64,000 nt of DNA, taken from contig JASDDO010000001.1 in assembly GCA_030015575.1 (NCBI GenBank), positions 140,139,988 to 140,203,987 of the forward strand. The letters are read 5' to 3'. A program made the position numbers and the translations under genes. This DNA comes from Agapanthus africanus. Its lineage: Eukaryota; Streptophyta; Magnoliopsida; Asparagales; Amaryllidaceae. The notes under the pieces are model-generated. The model did not search any database. It worked only from the letters and a program-made list of their open reading frames with translations, and was not told the origin of the DNA. How positions within the stretch are numbered: the first letter of the stretch is position 1; the number at the start of each line of letters is the position of its first letter. This document shows, piece after piece, positions 13,701 to 25,435 of this stretch.

Positions 13701-15464
13701 AGACATTATCTATACGGTGAGTCATGCCAGATATTCACTGACCACAAGAGTTTGAAGTATATCTTCCAGCAGCGAGATCTAAACCTGAGACAGCGCCGTT
13801 GGATGGAGTTGGTGAAGGATTATGACTGCGAGATTCTATACCATCCGGACAAGGCGAATGTGGTGGCAGAAGCTTTGAGTAGGAGGCCCGGAGGTAGCTT
13901 ATCTTGTTTGAGCGCAGTACAGATGCAGTCGACGGCGGACTGGCAGGTTTTATGTGATAGTAGAGTGCAGTTCGAGTTTACTCCTACAGGGGGACAGCTG
14001 GCCCATTTCAGAGCACGCCCACAGTTACTTGACCGTATCCGTGAGGCACAGTCCGGCGATGCCCGTATTTTAGAGATTATTGAGCAGATTCGGCAGGGCA
14101 GAGTTTCTGAGTTCGTGATTGATGATCAGGGGATACTTCGATTTGGGACTCGACTGTGCGTACCAGATTCTGAGGGACTGAGGCGCGATATTCTCGAGGA
14201 GGCACATAGATCAGTATACAGTGTTCATCCAGGTTCCACCAAGATGTACCATGATTTGAGAGAGGTTTACTGGTGGGACGGGATGAAGAAGGATGTTACA
14301 GACTTTGTGTCGAGATGCCTGACTTGTCAGCAAGTCAAGGCCGAGCACCAGAGGTCAGCCGGCGAGTTCCAGCCATTGCCCATCCCTGAGTGGAAGTGGG
14401 AGCAGATCTCCATAGACTTCATTGTGGGTCTACCCAGGACCAGTCGAGGGTATGACTCTATTTGGGTGATTGTGGATCGACTGACGAAAGCGGCTCACTT
14501 CCTGCCAGTGAAGACCACTTTTGGATTTTCTCAGTATGCCCAGGTTTATATTGATGAGATAGTGTGACTGCATGGCAGTCCGACTTGCATCGTGTCCGAC
14601 CGGGGCACCCAGTTTACCAGCCGATTGTGGCAGAAACTCCAGGAAGCATTGGGCACCCGATTGAGTTTTAGCACAGCCTTTCACCCGCAGACTGACGATC
14701 AGTCGGAGCGTACTATTCAGACTCTTGAGGACATGCTCAGAGCTTGTGTTTTAGATTTCGGTGGTAGCTGGGATCGTCATTTACCTTTGATCGAGTTTTC
14801 CTACAATAATAGCTTCCAGGAGACGATTCAGATGGCACCTTTCGAGGCTTTATATGGGAGGAGATGTCGATCGCCTGTGTGTTGGACAGAGCTCATGGAG
14901 AGCAGTATTTTGGGCCCGCAGATCGTACAGGAGACGACCGAGAAGATACAGCTGATTCGGGACAGGATGAGGTCAGCACAGAGTAGACAGAAATCATATG
15001 CTGACAGGCGCCGTCGCCGACTCGAGTTCGCTGTTGGCGATCATGTTTTCCTGAAGGTCTCTCCGATGAAAGGTGTGATGAGATTTGTGCGGAAAGGGAA
15101 GCTGAGTCCTAGATATGTTGGTCCTTTCGAGATCCTAGAGCGTGTTGGTCCAGTCGCTTATCGGTTAGCTCTTCCGCCCAGCTTCCCCAATGTTCACCCC
15201 GTGTTCCATGTCTCGATGCTCCGTAAGTACCTTCATGATCCTTCCCATGCGATTCAGCACCAGACGATCCAGCTAGAGCGTGATCTTTCATTCACCGAGC
15301 AACCGGTGGTCATTTTGGATCGGCAGGTGAAGAAATTGAGGTCGAAGGTTATACCGTCCGTCAAGGTCCTTTGGCGTGGCCCGAACAGCGAGGAGGTCAC
15401 CTGGGAGACCGAGGTCGAGATGAGGAAGAGATATCCCCATCTTTTTGAAGGTACGCGTAGTTAA
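10777..15464 (+). pseudogene. gag-pol of element E (fossil)
   Basis: The gag part is at about 10.8-11.8 kb: retrotransposon gag domain with ETWxxV-like core, then a CCHC knuckle read as CFRCG...HHVRDC near 11.75 kb. Protease is at about 12.1-12.4 kb (FDPGSTHSY). Reverse transcriptase is at about 12.6-13.2 kb ([18 protein letters not shown]), RNase H at about 13.4-13.9 kb ([13 protein letters not shown]), and integrase at about 14.1-15.1 kb (zinc H-H-C-C with [11 protein letters not shown], core IDFIVGLP and VSDRGTQF). The C-terminal chromodomain-like motif is at about 15.36-15.46 kb. A pyrimidine tract ending in CAG lies just before the gag start. The frame is interrupted about six times, so no full polyprotein is made from this copy. 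Confidence 0.93.
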
Positions 15465-15490
15465 ATTCTAAATTCGGGGACCGAATTTCT

Positions 15491-15505
15491 TTAAGGGGAG
15501 AAGAT
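15491..15505 (+). other. Polypurine tract of element E
   Basis: AAGGGGAGAAGAT sits directly before the TG of the 3' LTR, the expected priming site for plus-strand DNA synthesis. Confidence 0.85.
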
Positions 15506-18500
15506 TGTAACGCTTCGAAAATCGTTTAGGCAGTTTTTCGGTAATCGGCTGAATTAGCAGCTTTTTCCGTAAAAGGTCAAAATAGGTATTTTTCATTATA
15601 GACCTAATTATACAAAATTTAGATAAGATATTACTATAATTTTGTCACTAAAATGTCACTTAAAATTTTCTAGTTAAATAAAAAAATTCGTAATTAATTA
15701 TTTTTAATATTATTTTAAGCTTTTAAAAATACATTAAATTAGTGATAAATACAAATTTAATTAGGTAAATTACACACTTAGGAAATATTATAAATTAAAA
15801 TTTAGTGTTAATAAAATTGTATCATGACTTTGCAAGATTTTAGTTCTATGGTTCAAAAATTTAATCAAAAAATGAATTAAAATGAGGTTTTTTGTGTAAA
15901 ATTGATGTGAGAGCATTAAATGAGCTTGTGAGTGACATTTTGTGTAGAATTTTCCACACTTCTCCTCACTCTCCCTCCCTCTTCACCTCTAGCTGAAACC
16001 ATAAGCACCAGCTCCCCCTTTTCCACCTCAATTCTTGCTTCAAAAATCATGACAAAATCAAGAAAAATCCACAAAAATACACCATTTTCTTCATAAATTC
16101 AAACCACAATCCTTGTCCACCTCTTTCCAACCCTAAATTGTTTTAAAACAAGGTGAAAGGAGGCTTCTTTCAAGGGCAAGTGCAAGTTGGGGTTCACTTG
16201 GGAGGTATAAATCCTAAACTAGTTGTTAATTTGTAGTTTAATAAAGCTAGTTTAGTATTTTAAAGTGATTAATTTCATTGTAATGGTTAGTTTTGAAATT
16301 TCAAGAAATGGATGATGTTCTAGATTAGGGTTTGATATTGGATAAGTGGGTTTAAGCTAGTGTTGTGGCTATCTAGTGGGTTAGATCGAATATTTGTGCG
16401 GTGTTGCGATCGCAATATCGTAAATTAGCGATGTTTGCTTTGAAATCGGTATGCTATCGCTTACTAGATTTTTTTGAATTTTAGGAGGTGATCAAATTGC
16501 GTTATATTAGAGATATAATTAGCATCATATACGACTATTAGTGTGCGCGAATGTGGGGTTTTGTCTAGTCGGGTTTTAGTTTTGACGATTGCCCCGAAAC
16601 GGCAATTTTAGTTAAGGTTTTAGCGATTTTCGTGCGTTTTCCGCGCACTAAGTGTACGTTGTGATAAATTCGAGAGTGTCGATCTTTTCATATTGTGAGC
16701 TCCGTCATTTTAGAAATCTGTAATCTTATTTTGTGTGTTATGCAATTCTAGGATCGGTCGCGGAAATATCGGACGCGGCGCGAAAAGGCAAGGCGGTGGT
16801 CGGATCGGATTAGCGAGGCATTCAGGTGAGTAGATGTATTCATCTATGGGGAAATCGTCTGGATGGAGCGAAGCGCCCCCTTGTTAGGATTACCTTATTT
16901 CTTGCAAGATTGTATTGTTAGTTAGCTTACCCCCTTCATTTACATTGCCTACCCTTATAGCAAATCGTATACTAGATTGCATGGATATTCATATACACAT
17001 ATGCGATATCACTTCGTAAGACACGAACACCATTACCATTGGCTTCTGTTGCACGTGCACTATTCATGTGACACACACGCCTTTGGTAATTGCCATGCCA
17101 CGAGCACCATAGAACCTGTTTAGCTTAGTGTCACCACCTGCATCATACATGATATATGAAATCGCATAGCATGTTTATACCTTGCATCATCATCATACTT
17201 ACATAGGTTTCTAGCCATAAATCACATCGCATACCTTGATATCATAGACATTTATCACATACAACATGTTGGGTATTATGATTTTCTTGAGGATTTCAGT
17301 ATTGCTGCGATTTCTGGATTTTTGGGGAAAACCGTAAGAATTTAACAAAAGTTTATATTTATCATTTTTAAAACAAAGTTGCGATTTTCTCGTGATGTAT
17401 GTGTCGTCCACCATGAGTTTTCATGTTTTCTGTTGGATTTCGAGACCCGATTCGAGGAGTGGATGAACCGTCTCGGGTACATGGTGGGCCCGGTATGGTA
17501 CCCCGGGGCAAGAAGATCGAGTTGTAGACGATGAGCCTAGCAGGGGAAGACTACCTACCGGTGATGTCTGGCGCGGCGGATATCTGGAGGATACCGACCG
17601 TTGTCGTGAGATTTGATGATATGGGCCGATCCGGACTGACGGAGCCCAATATTTTGAGACATTGATACAGTGAGACATTGAGACAGATGTGATTTCATAT
17701 TTGGTGTCGATGCTTGACACGGGTTTCAGATGATTTCTTGATGGTATTTAGCTATTATACAGATATTCTGTTTCTAAAGTTAAGAATGCAGAACTTTTAG
17801 CATTTAAAACACTTAAAGATTTAGTAATGACATTGCATACATGTGCATGCATACTAGAGATATTATATCACATCTGAACATACATACTGGGATGCATTTG
17901 CATGCATTCTTACGATAGCCTTACTAGATGTTATATTCTACTCACGAGCTGGCAACTCACCCCCGTTGTGCCACAGTGTCTTGCAGGTCGGACTCATCAG
18001 TCTTGTAGCGGCAGCTTATCTTGTTAGTGACTTCTTTTGCTCAGACTCGCGACATTACTCGTAGGTGGGTTGTGAAAGTGCTTTTACCTCTTTTCTTTTG
18101 TACTACTTTTGTATCTAGTATTCTCCATCTACCACTCCTTATGTGTATATGCGACCTAGTGATGAGACTGAGAGATTTGTGTATATGTGGTTTCTTTTGG
18201 GTCGAGCTCACTTGAGCCGACGTTGTGTTTTCTTACATTTTGCATTTTTTTTATGCTCTTTTCTGGATATTGCATATATATATTGCGTATGGTTGTGATC
18301 CGCCTTGGGCGAAGAGCTAGCTCCCGCTTGGGGATGCCATTTTGTGATTACAGGTTATATATATCTTGTTGTACCCATTTTGGGGGATAGAATTTACAAG
18401 GGAGACTCTGCCGAAATTTTCGGAAATTTTTGAGGTTTTATTTTAAAAGGGGTTCAATGTAACTTAATTGATTTAAAAATCGTTTTCATTCAAGGTTTTC

Positions 18501-18622
18501 CTTCACTCTCTTTTGATTTTGGTTTAGATTTTTCTGGGCTTTGGCTGACTTAGGTTACGGTACACCTTTAGACGTCTCGTAATCTAAGTGCCAGTCACGT
18601 TCCGTACCTTCGGGTCATGACA
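15506..18622 (+). repeat. 3' LTR of element E
   Basis: Pairs with 7,426-10,541 at about 98.3 % identity by eye. Open reading stretches inside it recur at the same offset in the 5' LTR and have no recognisable protein content. Confidence 0.95.
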
Positions 18623-18627
18623 AAGAC

Positions 18628-18867
18628 GTACATCACGGACATCTTGTTTAGCTATCCAGAGTTATATCTTTTATTTCCCATCAGGTCAGTTCATTTTACT
18701 GTTTTGTTCCAGTTACTGCATTTCTCATTACCTGCGCATTATTTACTGTTTACCATGCAAAACTAGAAGCCGAAGTGTGACTACGGCAGGACATTTCCTT
18801 AACCGTAGAAGCATGGATGGCCTTGTCAACCCCTTGTATTCCGTATTTTGGGAAGTGGGGCGTGACA
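18628..18867 (+). repeat. 5' LTR of element F, right part
   Basis: The 240 bp after the nested element match 25,018-25,258 at the end of the 3' LTR (same start GTACATCACGG/GCACATCACGG and same end GTGGGGCGTGACA). Together with 4,145-7,425 they make one LTR of about 3.52 kb. Confidence 0.9.
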
Positions 18868-18876
18868 TGGTTTAGT

Positions 18877-18890
18877 TGGTATCAGAGCCA
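18877..18890 (+). other. Primer-binding site of element F
   Basis: TGGTATCAGAGCCA follows nine bases after the LTR end and matches the 3' end of initiator tRNA-Met, as in element E. Confidence 0.85.
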
Positions 18891-19236
18891 GGTTTTGCTT
18901 CGATTGGGAATTGCAGTTTTCCGTGTAGAGCTTGACAATCTAAGGCATCCCTCAGTCTAGATTGTAAACTTGACATCCTTAATCCATATTCACATTGAGT
19001 GTTCTGCTATCCATTCACTAGGGTTTCAGGTGACTTGGCAAAGTTTCGTGGTTGTAATTGTGAACTACATCACGATTACACTACCATACTCTGTTTAAGT
19101 GACTTAGAGTCATACAGTTGATTTTCCACTTGTAATGAATTTCATCACATCTGATATTCTTGAATCTTTGTCCAATCCATATTATGTTCTTATAGCTTGT
19201 GCCTTATATCGTACTCAAAATTATTATTTCAGGATC

Positions 19237-19650
19237 ATGTCTTCCAACGACTTTTCGTCTATCTCCGCTCCCCAGAATCAGACCGTTGAGATTCTGAATG
19301 TACTGCAAGGTCTGAAGGAAGCCCAGGAGCGAACGAACGACTTGTTAGCTGAAGGACTGAGAAGGCAGGTGAATCAGGCACCAGCGGGAGTCTCCAATCG
19401 TAAAGAGATCCCTGTTAGACGAGGAAAAGAGAAGAAGATGAAGCGCCCATTTGTTTCCCCGCGACAGAAACAGCAGAAGACCCCATGTTGTGGGTATTGT
19501 AAGAGGCCAGGACATCTTCAGAGGGATTGTCACCGCGTCCAAGGGAAATGTCTGATTTGCGGATCCAACGAACATCTTATCAACGGTTGCCCAAAAAGGA
19601 AGGAGCTACAAGGAGGAGACTCATCCACACTCTCCACTTCTGCCAAGTGA
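19237..19650 (+). CDS. Small gag-like protein with two CCHC zinc knuckles (element F)
   Basis: An open frame of 137 codons from the ATG at 19,237. That start is preferred over the upstream in-frame ATG at 19,135 because a pyrimidine-rich tract ending in CAG, like a 3' splice site, stands just before it. Residues about 20-45 look like a short amphipathic helix (NVLQGLKEAQERTND). A strongly basic middle (RRGKEKKMKR) precedes two zinc knuckles of exact CX2CX4HX4C spacing (CGYCKRPGHLQRDC and CLICGSNEHLINGC). This is the nucleic-acid-binding half of a retroelement gag; the capsid half is missing. It probably bound element RNA, if expressed. The frame is open throughout in this copy. Confidence 0.7.
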   Translation: MSSNDFSSISAPQNQTVEILNVLQGLKEAQERTNDLLAEGLRRQVNQAPAGVSNRKEIPVRRGKEKKMKRPFVSPRQKQQKTPCCGYCKRPGHLQRDCHRVQGKCLICGSNEHLINGCPKRKELQGGDSSTLSTSAK

Positions 19651-20033
19651 GGATTATTGCGTAGTTCGAACCTCGAGGATAAAGCGGACCCAAAGCAGGA
19701 TTCAACTCGCGTGACGAGAATGCAGCGATCTAGCAATCAAAGAAGAATTTTCATGTTTTCTAATTTCAGTAATAATGTTGTCATCCTCTTATAAACATTT
19801 CTTTCCGTTTGAAATCTTGTATCCGTCGAACTTTTAGTTGAATGAAATAAAAACTTTGAATCGTAATGTATGTATCATTCTCTTGCCTTTCTCCTTTTTC
19901 ATACTATTCATTAGCACAACAATTTAATCTTGATTTTTCAATTCCTGCCACCGCATATCTTTCTATACTTCATACACTTAACTATTTTCTTGATGTGTTC
20001 CATTGTCTAATCATGACTCTTTCTTTTCAGACC

Positions 20034-20504
20034 ATGGCCCACCCTGGAGCAGCGCCGCATCTAGATGAGGATGCACAGTCATGCGTTTCCTTAGACCACA
20101 CGCTGATGAGTTCTAACGATGAGATCAACGGTCCCCAGGTCAATTTCGGAAACAACGATTCAGAGGACGAAGGAGCAGCTGCCCCAGAGTTTGACATGAT
20201 AGGCGATTCCGACGAAGAGGAAGGAGACCCTGAAGAGAACCCGATAGAGGAAGACCCCGAGGAAGAACCGATAGAAGAAAATCCAGTAGAGGAAAATCCC
20301 ATGGAAGAGAATCCAGAAGAAGAGAATCACATGGAATCGGACCTCGATGAAGAAGCTCCATCTGAGGAAGAAGGACCAGAAGATCAAAACCCTGCGGTGG
20401 AAGAACTCCCAATGGCGATACCTGCGAGGCGCTATGGAAATGGACGTCCCTACCTGAGCGCGCGAGCCTACCGCAATCTGCTAAATCTCCACAACCGTGA
20501 CTGA
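20034..20504 (+). CDS. Very acidic protein with EENP-type repeats (element F)
   Basis: An open frame of 156 codons from the ATG at 20,034. Here too a TTTCTTTTCAG tract lies directly upstream, which favours this start over earlier in-frame ATGs. The middle (about residues 50-125) is almost entirely Glu/Asp/Pro/Asn in short repeats such as EENPVEENPMEENPEEEN. The last 25 residues are basic and aromatic (RRYGNGRPYLSARAYRNLL). I recognise no family. It sits where pol would be in an autonomous element. It could be a chaperone-like or chromatin-interacting acidic protein, but that is speculation. Confidence 0.5.
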   Translation: MAHPGAAPHLDEDAQSCVSLDHTLMSSNDEINGPQVNFGNNDSEDEGAAAPEFDMIGDSDEEEGDPEENPIEEDPEEEPIEENPVEENPMEENPEEENHMESDLDEEAPSEEEGPEDQNPAVEELPMAIPARRYGNGRPYLSARAYRNLLNLHNRD

Positions 20505-21749
20505 CGAGATTTCTTTTAGATGTTGTCTTCTCTGGCCAAATAAAATCTGTGTATAGTTTAGGGCCACTTTTCGTCTTTGAGAATGCTTTGTTTAAAATCT
20601 TCTGGAATAAAATCAATTGCTGAGTTCGCTAATCTTTCGATCTTCTTAGTTCACTTGCTGGTTGATTATTTCTTCTATACAATTATTTTTCTCTACTGAG
20701 ATCTGTCCACCCTACTCCTTACATTGTCTTAACCCTCACTCAGATTAACCAGTACCACACCCGATCTTTTAGAGGCTCACTCTTCATCCTTCGTCTATGC
20801 CTCATTGAAATCCTTCTGGGAGGAGAAAATTCTAGTGAAATTTCCGAGTTCGCTAACCCTTCAAATTTTTGATTCATATGATATACCGACCGTTATCCTC
20901 CCCATACTTTTTCCCCTTGTAGTCCTTTGTTGCTTACCCTTACTCCCTGTGCTGACCCGATCTCAATCTCTTCAACTCTCATTCTAAAGTCGTCACACTC
21001 CGACCCTTGAATGAGCCACACTCCATTGTAATCCCTACTCTAGCTAGCCCTATTCATATTGGTGTTTTCTCTGTTACCCTAACTATATTTAGGGACATTA
21101 TTATTCAAAATTTGGTTTTCAGTATTTTGTATTTATCGAAGAGTGCGTGTTATTGACTAATTAGTTTTATGTATTGTAAGCACACTATTATTATCCTCAG
21201 TTTTCAGTAGCGCAACCTTACACCGTGCATACTTTTGGTCCATGTTTCTTAATTTCACTATACAAGTTTTCTAAATTATTTTAAACCTATTTTATCGATA
21301 TATTATCCTAAAATGTTTTAACCTACCGACTAATTTTCACTACTTTATTGTCGTTACTTTATTTTCGGGTGTTGTGCCTATGATTACTATTATCTATGGT
21401 TGTGCTTTACACTTATTATTTTGTTGTGCTACCTTTGATATACATATGCATGCACGTATTTGAGTTTCGATTTTATCGGGTACGCCTCGAACATCATTGT
21501 TCGTTACTGTTGTTATTGCTATTCTCGTATACATGTAGTTGCCCTCATAATTATTCTTGCCTTATACCTATTTAGACCTATCTTTTTGTATGTTGTTCTT
21601 ACATATTTATACATTCAAATTTCTTCGTCCATGGATTTCTAGTAAATCTTTATGTGTTAGTTTGCAATATGATAACTTTCGCCTATGTTTGTATATCTTA
21701 TCGTTTATTTTAAATTTCGAGGATGAAATTTTTTATAAGGGTGGTATGA
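20505..21749 (+). other. Non-coding 3' internal region of element F
   Basis: T-rich, stop-rich DNA between the acidic ORF and the 3' LTR, without recognisable domains. Its last 35 bases (TTTCGAGGATGAAATTTTTT...AAGGGTGGTA) resemble the segment that precedes the 3' LTR in Tekay/Del elements and include the probable polypurine tract. Confidence 0.6.
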
Positions 21750-24700
21750 TGTAACACCCAACCCCTTTTTATTCCAATATTCGTGTTTCTCATTTACTTA
21801 TAAGATTTTATTTTTTTTTATAATTATTTATTTATTTATTTATTTCAAAATTCTATTAAACCCAAACCAAATATATCATTTTCCTTTTTATAAAATCTCA
21901 GACCAGACTTCTTTTCAAATAAATAAATTATTTCTTCTTTGCCTCAGCCCAGCCCGTTTCCCATTTAAAACTATTTTTCCCCAGTTTTTCCCCTACGGCC
22001 TATTGCCTCAGCCCACTCTTTATTTCATTGTTAATTAATTAAATTTTGACCCCAGCCCAACCCGTTCATCCCCTCAGCCCAACCCGTTCATCCCCTCAGC
22101 CCATCCCTCTTCTCTCCTCAATTTCCTTTACATTTTTCTCCTTATTCCCCAGCCCACTCCCTTGCAGCCCACATCCTCAACCCGACCCGGCCCTCACCCG
22201 ACTCCCCCTTCTTCCCCAACGTCTCACCTTAAATCCCGCGCGAATCCTCCCGTTACGACCACGTCGCCCGCGCTCCTCGCCTTCGCCTCCGCCCACGCTC
22301 GCTCACTGTTACCCCCACGACGCGCACCCTCATCTCCTCAATCTCTTTCTCTCCTCCTCCTACTCCCTCACCCAAACCCACTGCACACCCAATTCCCTAT
22401 CACCGAGCACCCAACGTCGCACGCCCTGACGGCGACGACCACGACCTCTCTTCCTCTCTCCTCACCTCCACCTTCGACCACCATCAACCCGAGCTCCCCA
22501 CTCCCTCTCTCCCTCGACTTCCTCCTCCTGCTCACCATCCCTCAAGCCACCGCACCCGAGCTCGGCCACCGTTCCTCTCGCCAGCAAGCCTCCCCTGCAC
22601 CCTCTTCATCATCACCATCATAGTCGTAATCTCTCACTCCCTCTCCCTGTTCTCACTCTCTCTCTCTCCTTCTCTCTCCATTCCTCTATTCTCTATCTCT
22701 CCCTCACTCTGTTTCTCTCTCCTCTCTCTCTCTATATATCACTCACTCTCTCTCTCTCTCTTTCTCAATCTCTCTCTCTGTTCCCTCTCATCTCACTCTC
22801 TCACTCTAAATCTCCCTCCCTCTAACTCACTACCTCTCTCTCTTCCTCACCCTCTCTCTGTCCTCTCTTTCTTTCTCACTCACTGCTCTCTCCGATTCTC
22901 TCTCTCCCTGCACACTCTCACTCTCTAAATCTCAATCTCCCCCTCTCCGCAACGCCTCTCTACAACTTCATAACCAACCAACGACGGAGCCATAACATTG
23001 CCAAGGACTCGAGCTCGAGCTCAGACGAGCTGCCGTGCCACGTTCGTGTCGCGATCGCGCCGTTGCCGTACCGTCGTCAATACGTCACCAGGTAAGTATT
23101 TTACTTGCTTACATGCTATATACTCAAGTTACAATCTTAGATGTCATAGATTATAAAGTTACAATTTTAGATCAATTAGGTGTCGTAGCTGTTCGATGTA
23201 TGTTCCCAATGAGAATACTTATCAAATTTGACGGAACTGGATGATTTATATTGGCCCTTGTAGTGATGAATATCTTGTGCAAGTTTCACTGGAAAATATG
23301 ACCGTTAACGACTAAAATGACTACCCCCAAGTTTACTCGTAAAACTGGAAATTCCTTGTACCTGAAATCCGTTAAAATCTCCATAAATTGTATACACACC
23401 AGAAAGATACGTTCGAGGGCTTAAATCGAAGCCGACTCGACGAACTATGACCCTATGTAAATTTCTAATTGTTTCTATACATAAACTGTGTCAATATTTG
23501 GATCGGAGTGCGACTCTGGACTGCAGTCCAGAGCGACTCCAGTTGTTGTTTTACTGTCCCGTAATGAACACCACCCTGTTTCCTTAACTTGTAGGTTGCG
23601 GAACTCCTTTTTTTTATAGGTGAATCTGTTAGCTAGATAACACAAGTATTTTCATTCTGTTTCGTTATCGTTTGTTATTTAATCTGTAATTTAAAAGATC
23701 GGGACGTATAACAGTCCCAACAGAATCAGAATCGACATACTAGCGTTAAACAATGTATAACTCATGACGTACAGATACGATTGAAAATCTGTCTGTTGCT
23801 TTGAAAACCTTACTGAAAACCCTAGATTTCATTCAACTGTAGCATTGCTAAATTCTGATCCCAACTGGGATTAAATTGCGTTGCGAAACGGACTCCCGAT
23901 TCTGAAACCGGATTTCCAGCCGTGAACGCTTAAAATGAAATGGCTATAATTAATGATCCTGGAACCCGATTGGCATGAAACCAAATTCGCTGGATAGATA
24001 ACTGAACATACTATTTATTCCCTGTTCATCGTTTCACTAAACTATAACCGTATGATTTATGATACATTATTCAAGTGGTAGATTACTAATTCATGACATC
24101 CTAAACATGCTTTATATGCTGTTTACGCATCATATCATACACATGTCACTGCATTGATAACCTAGTGATAACGTGCATTACCCAGTGTTAGGTATTAGTG
24201 ATGATTGTGGCAAGTACGTTAGTGTTCGTGTATCAGTGAATAAGTGAAAGTGATACGTACTTGTACACAATCAGTGAACCTTATGATTCTATTGCATTGT
24301 CGACGTCTGTAGAACGCGTGTACGTGTGACTATAAGTGGTATGGGACACTTATGAAAGCTCTTGCACGGGTGTCACAGATATGGCACCAGACACTGCCAT
24401 TTATCTTAGGTATTAGTCGGGACGTGCTTGATGGAGGTCCTGCCTCCAGTTCTCGTGCAGACTTGTCACAGACCGATTGGTATTTAGGATTATGGTTAGC
24501 GTTTGATGTAGACCACGGGGTATGGGGTAGTTTAAGTGTGAGTTCAATAGAATCTCGGGAGTCCCATGCTGGATTATATATTTAGGGAGATATATGGAGA
24601 TTTACAGGGTACATGATTATTACCGTGATATACATGTTGGGCCCGTGGTCCCTTGCCCTTGGGTTCTACCCTTGGGTGGAGGACACTCGCGAGTGGTTGA

Positions 24701-25258
24701 CTCTCACACTTGGACTGACGATAGGCTTAGTGACATGTACAGTGAGACTTAGAGACTGATAGGGATACTGGCATTGATATACCTTACTTACTGTGTTGAC
24801 CTACGTGGCATATCATTCTACTGCCTTTACTGTTCCGCTGCATTGATTGCTGCATGTTCATACCCATACTGCCATTGATCTACTGTTATATATATCTATT
24901 ATCACTGTTAGAATTGTCACATGATTTTATATATAGTATATTGCTATTGTGTCGCTCTGACGACCTGAGTATGCATGCTCAGTGTGAGGAGAAGATTTAG
25001 CCTGGACCAAGACTAGACGCACATCACGGACATCTTGTTTAGCTATCCAGAGTTATATCTTTTATTTCCCATCAGGTCAGTTCATTTTACTGTTTTATTC
25101 CAGTTACTGTATTTCTCATTACCTGCGCATTATTTACTGTTTACCATGCAAAACTAGAAGCCGAAGTGTGACTACGGCAGGACATTTCCTTGACCGTAGG
25201 AGCATGGATGGCCTTGTCAACCCCTTGTATTCCGTATTTTGGGAAGTGGGGCGTGACA
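21750..25258 (+). repeat. 3' LTR of element F
   Basis: A 3,509-bp LTR, TGTAACACCC to GCGTGACA, not interrupted. It differs from the 5' copy at about 92 positions by eye plus several microsatellite indels in the CTCT tract (about 22,620-22,940). Confidence 0.93.
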
Positions 25259-25263
25259 ATCGC

Positions 25264-25435
25264 CATTTTGGATGCGAAGTTTTAGTTTAAGAACATTACG
25301 GTCCGTTGTTAGTTTAGGGACACCTCTGTCCATTATCGCCATTTTTGGGGTGAAGTTTTAGTTTAAGGACATTACGGTCCGTTGTTAGTTTAAGAACATC
25401 TCGGTCCATTATCACCATTTTCGAGGTGAAGTTTT
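25264..25435. repeat. Tandem repeat family 'TTTAGGGACATTTCGGTC', block 2
   Basis: Three to four degenerate ~50-bp units (GTTTAAG-AACATTACGGTCCGTTGTT and variants, alternating with GCCATTTT-GGGGTGAAG). It continues block 1 (3,990-4,139) across element F and block 3 (27,640-27,735) across solo LTR G. Confidence 0.8.

Larger units (their letters stand above)
7426..18622 (+). mobile_element. Element E: Ty3/Gypsy chromovirus, Tekay/Del type, nested in F
   Basis: An 11.2-kb element with LTRs of 3,116 and 3,117 bp that begin TGTAACGCTTCG and end TCGTGACA or TCATGACA. It has a tRNA-Met primer-binding site directly after the 5' LTR, gag-pol in the order gag, protease, reverse transcriptase, RNase H, integrase, chromodomain-like end, and a purine tract before the 3' LTR. 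The flanks are TAGAC (7,421-7,425) and AAGAC (18,623-18,627), a duplication with one mismatch. Clade assignment rests on the C-terminal VKVLWRG...EVTWE motif and the large LTRs. The coding part is broken, with about six interruptions. About 54 LTR differences (1.7 %) suggest roughly 0.7-1.3 million years. Confidence 0.95.
4145..25258 (+). mobile_element. Element F: non-autonomous LTR retrotransposon (LARD-like), host of a nested insertion
   Basis: F begins TGTAACACTCAACCCC and ends GGGGCGTGACA. It is flanked by the 5-bp duplication ATCGC (4,140-4,144 and 25,259-25,263). The 5' LTR is 4,145-7,425 plus 18,628-18,867, split by element E; the 3' LTR is 21,750-25,258. Without E the element is about 9.9 kb: two 3.5-kb LTRs around a 2.9-kb centre. 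The primer-binding site fits initiator tRNA-Met, and the LTR ends resemble Tekay/Del chromoviruses. No protease, reverse transcriptase, RNase H or integrase is present, so F would have depended on enzymes from a relative. About 92 LTR differences by eye (2.6 %) suggest roughly 1-2 million years, at 1.3e-8 to 7e-9 substitutions per site per year. Confidence 0.93.
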
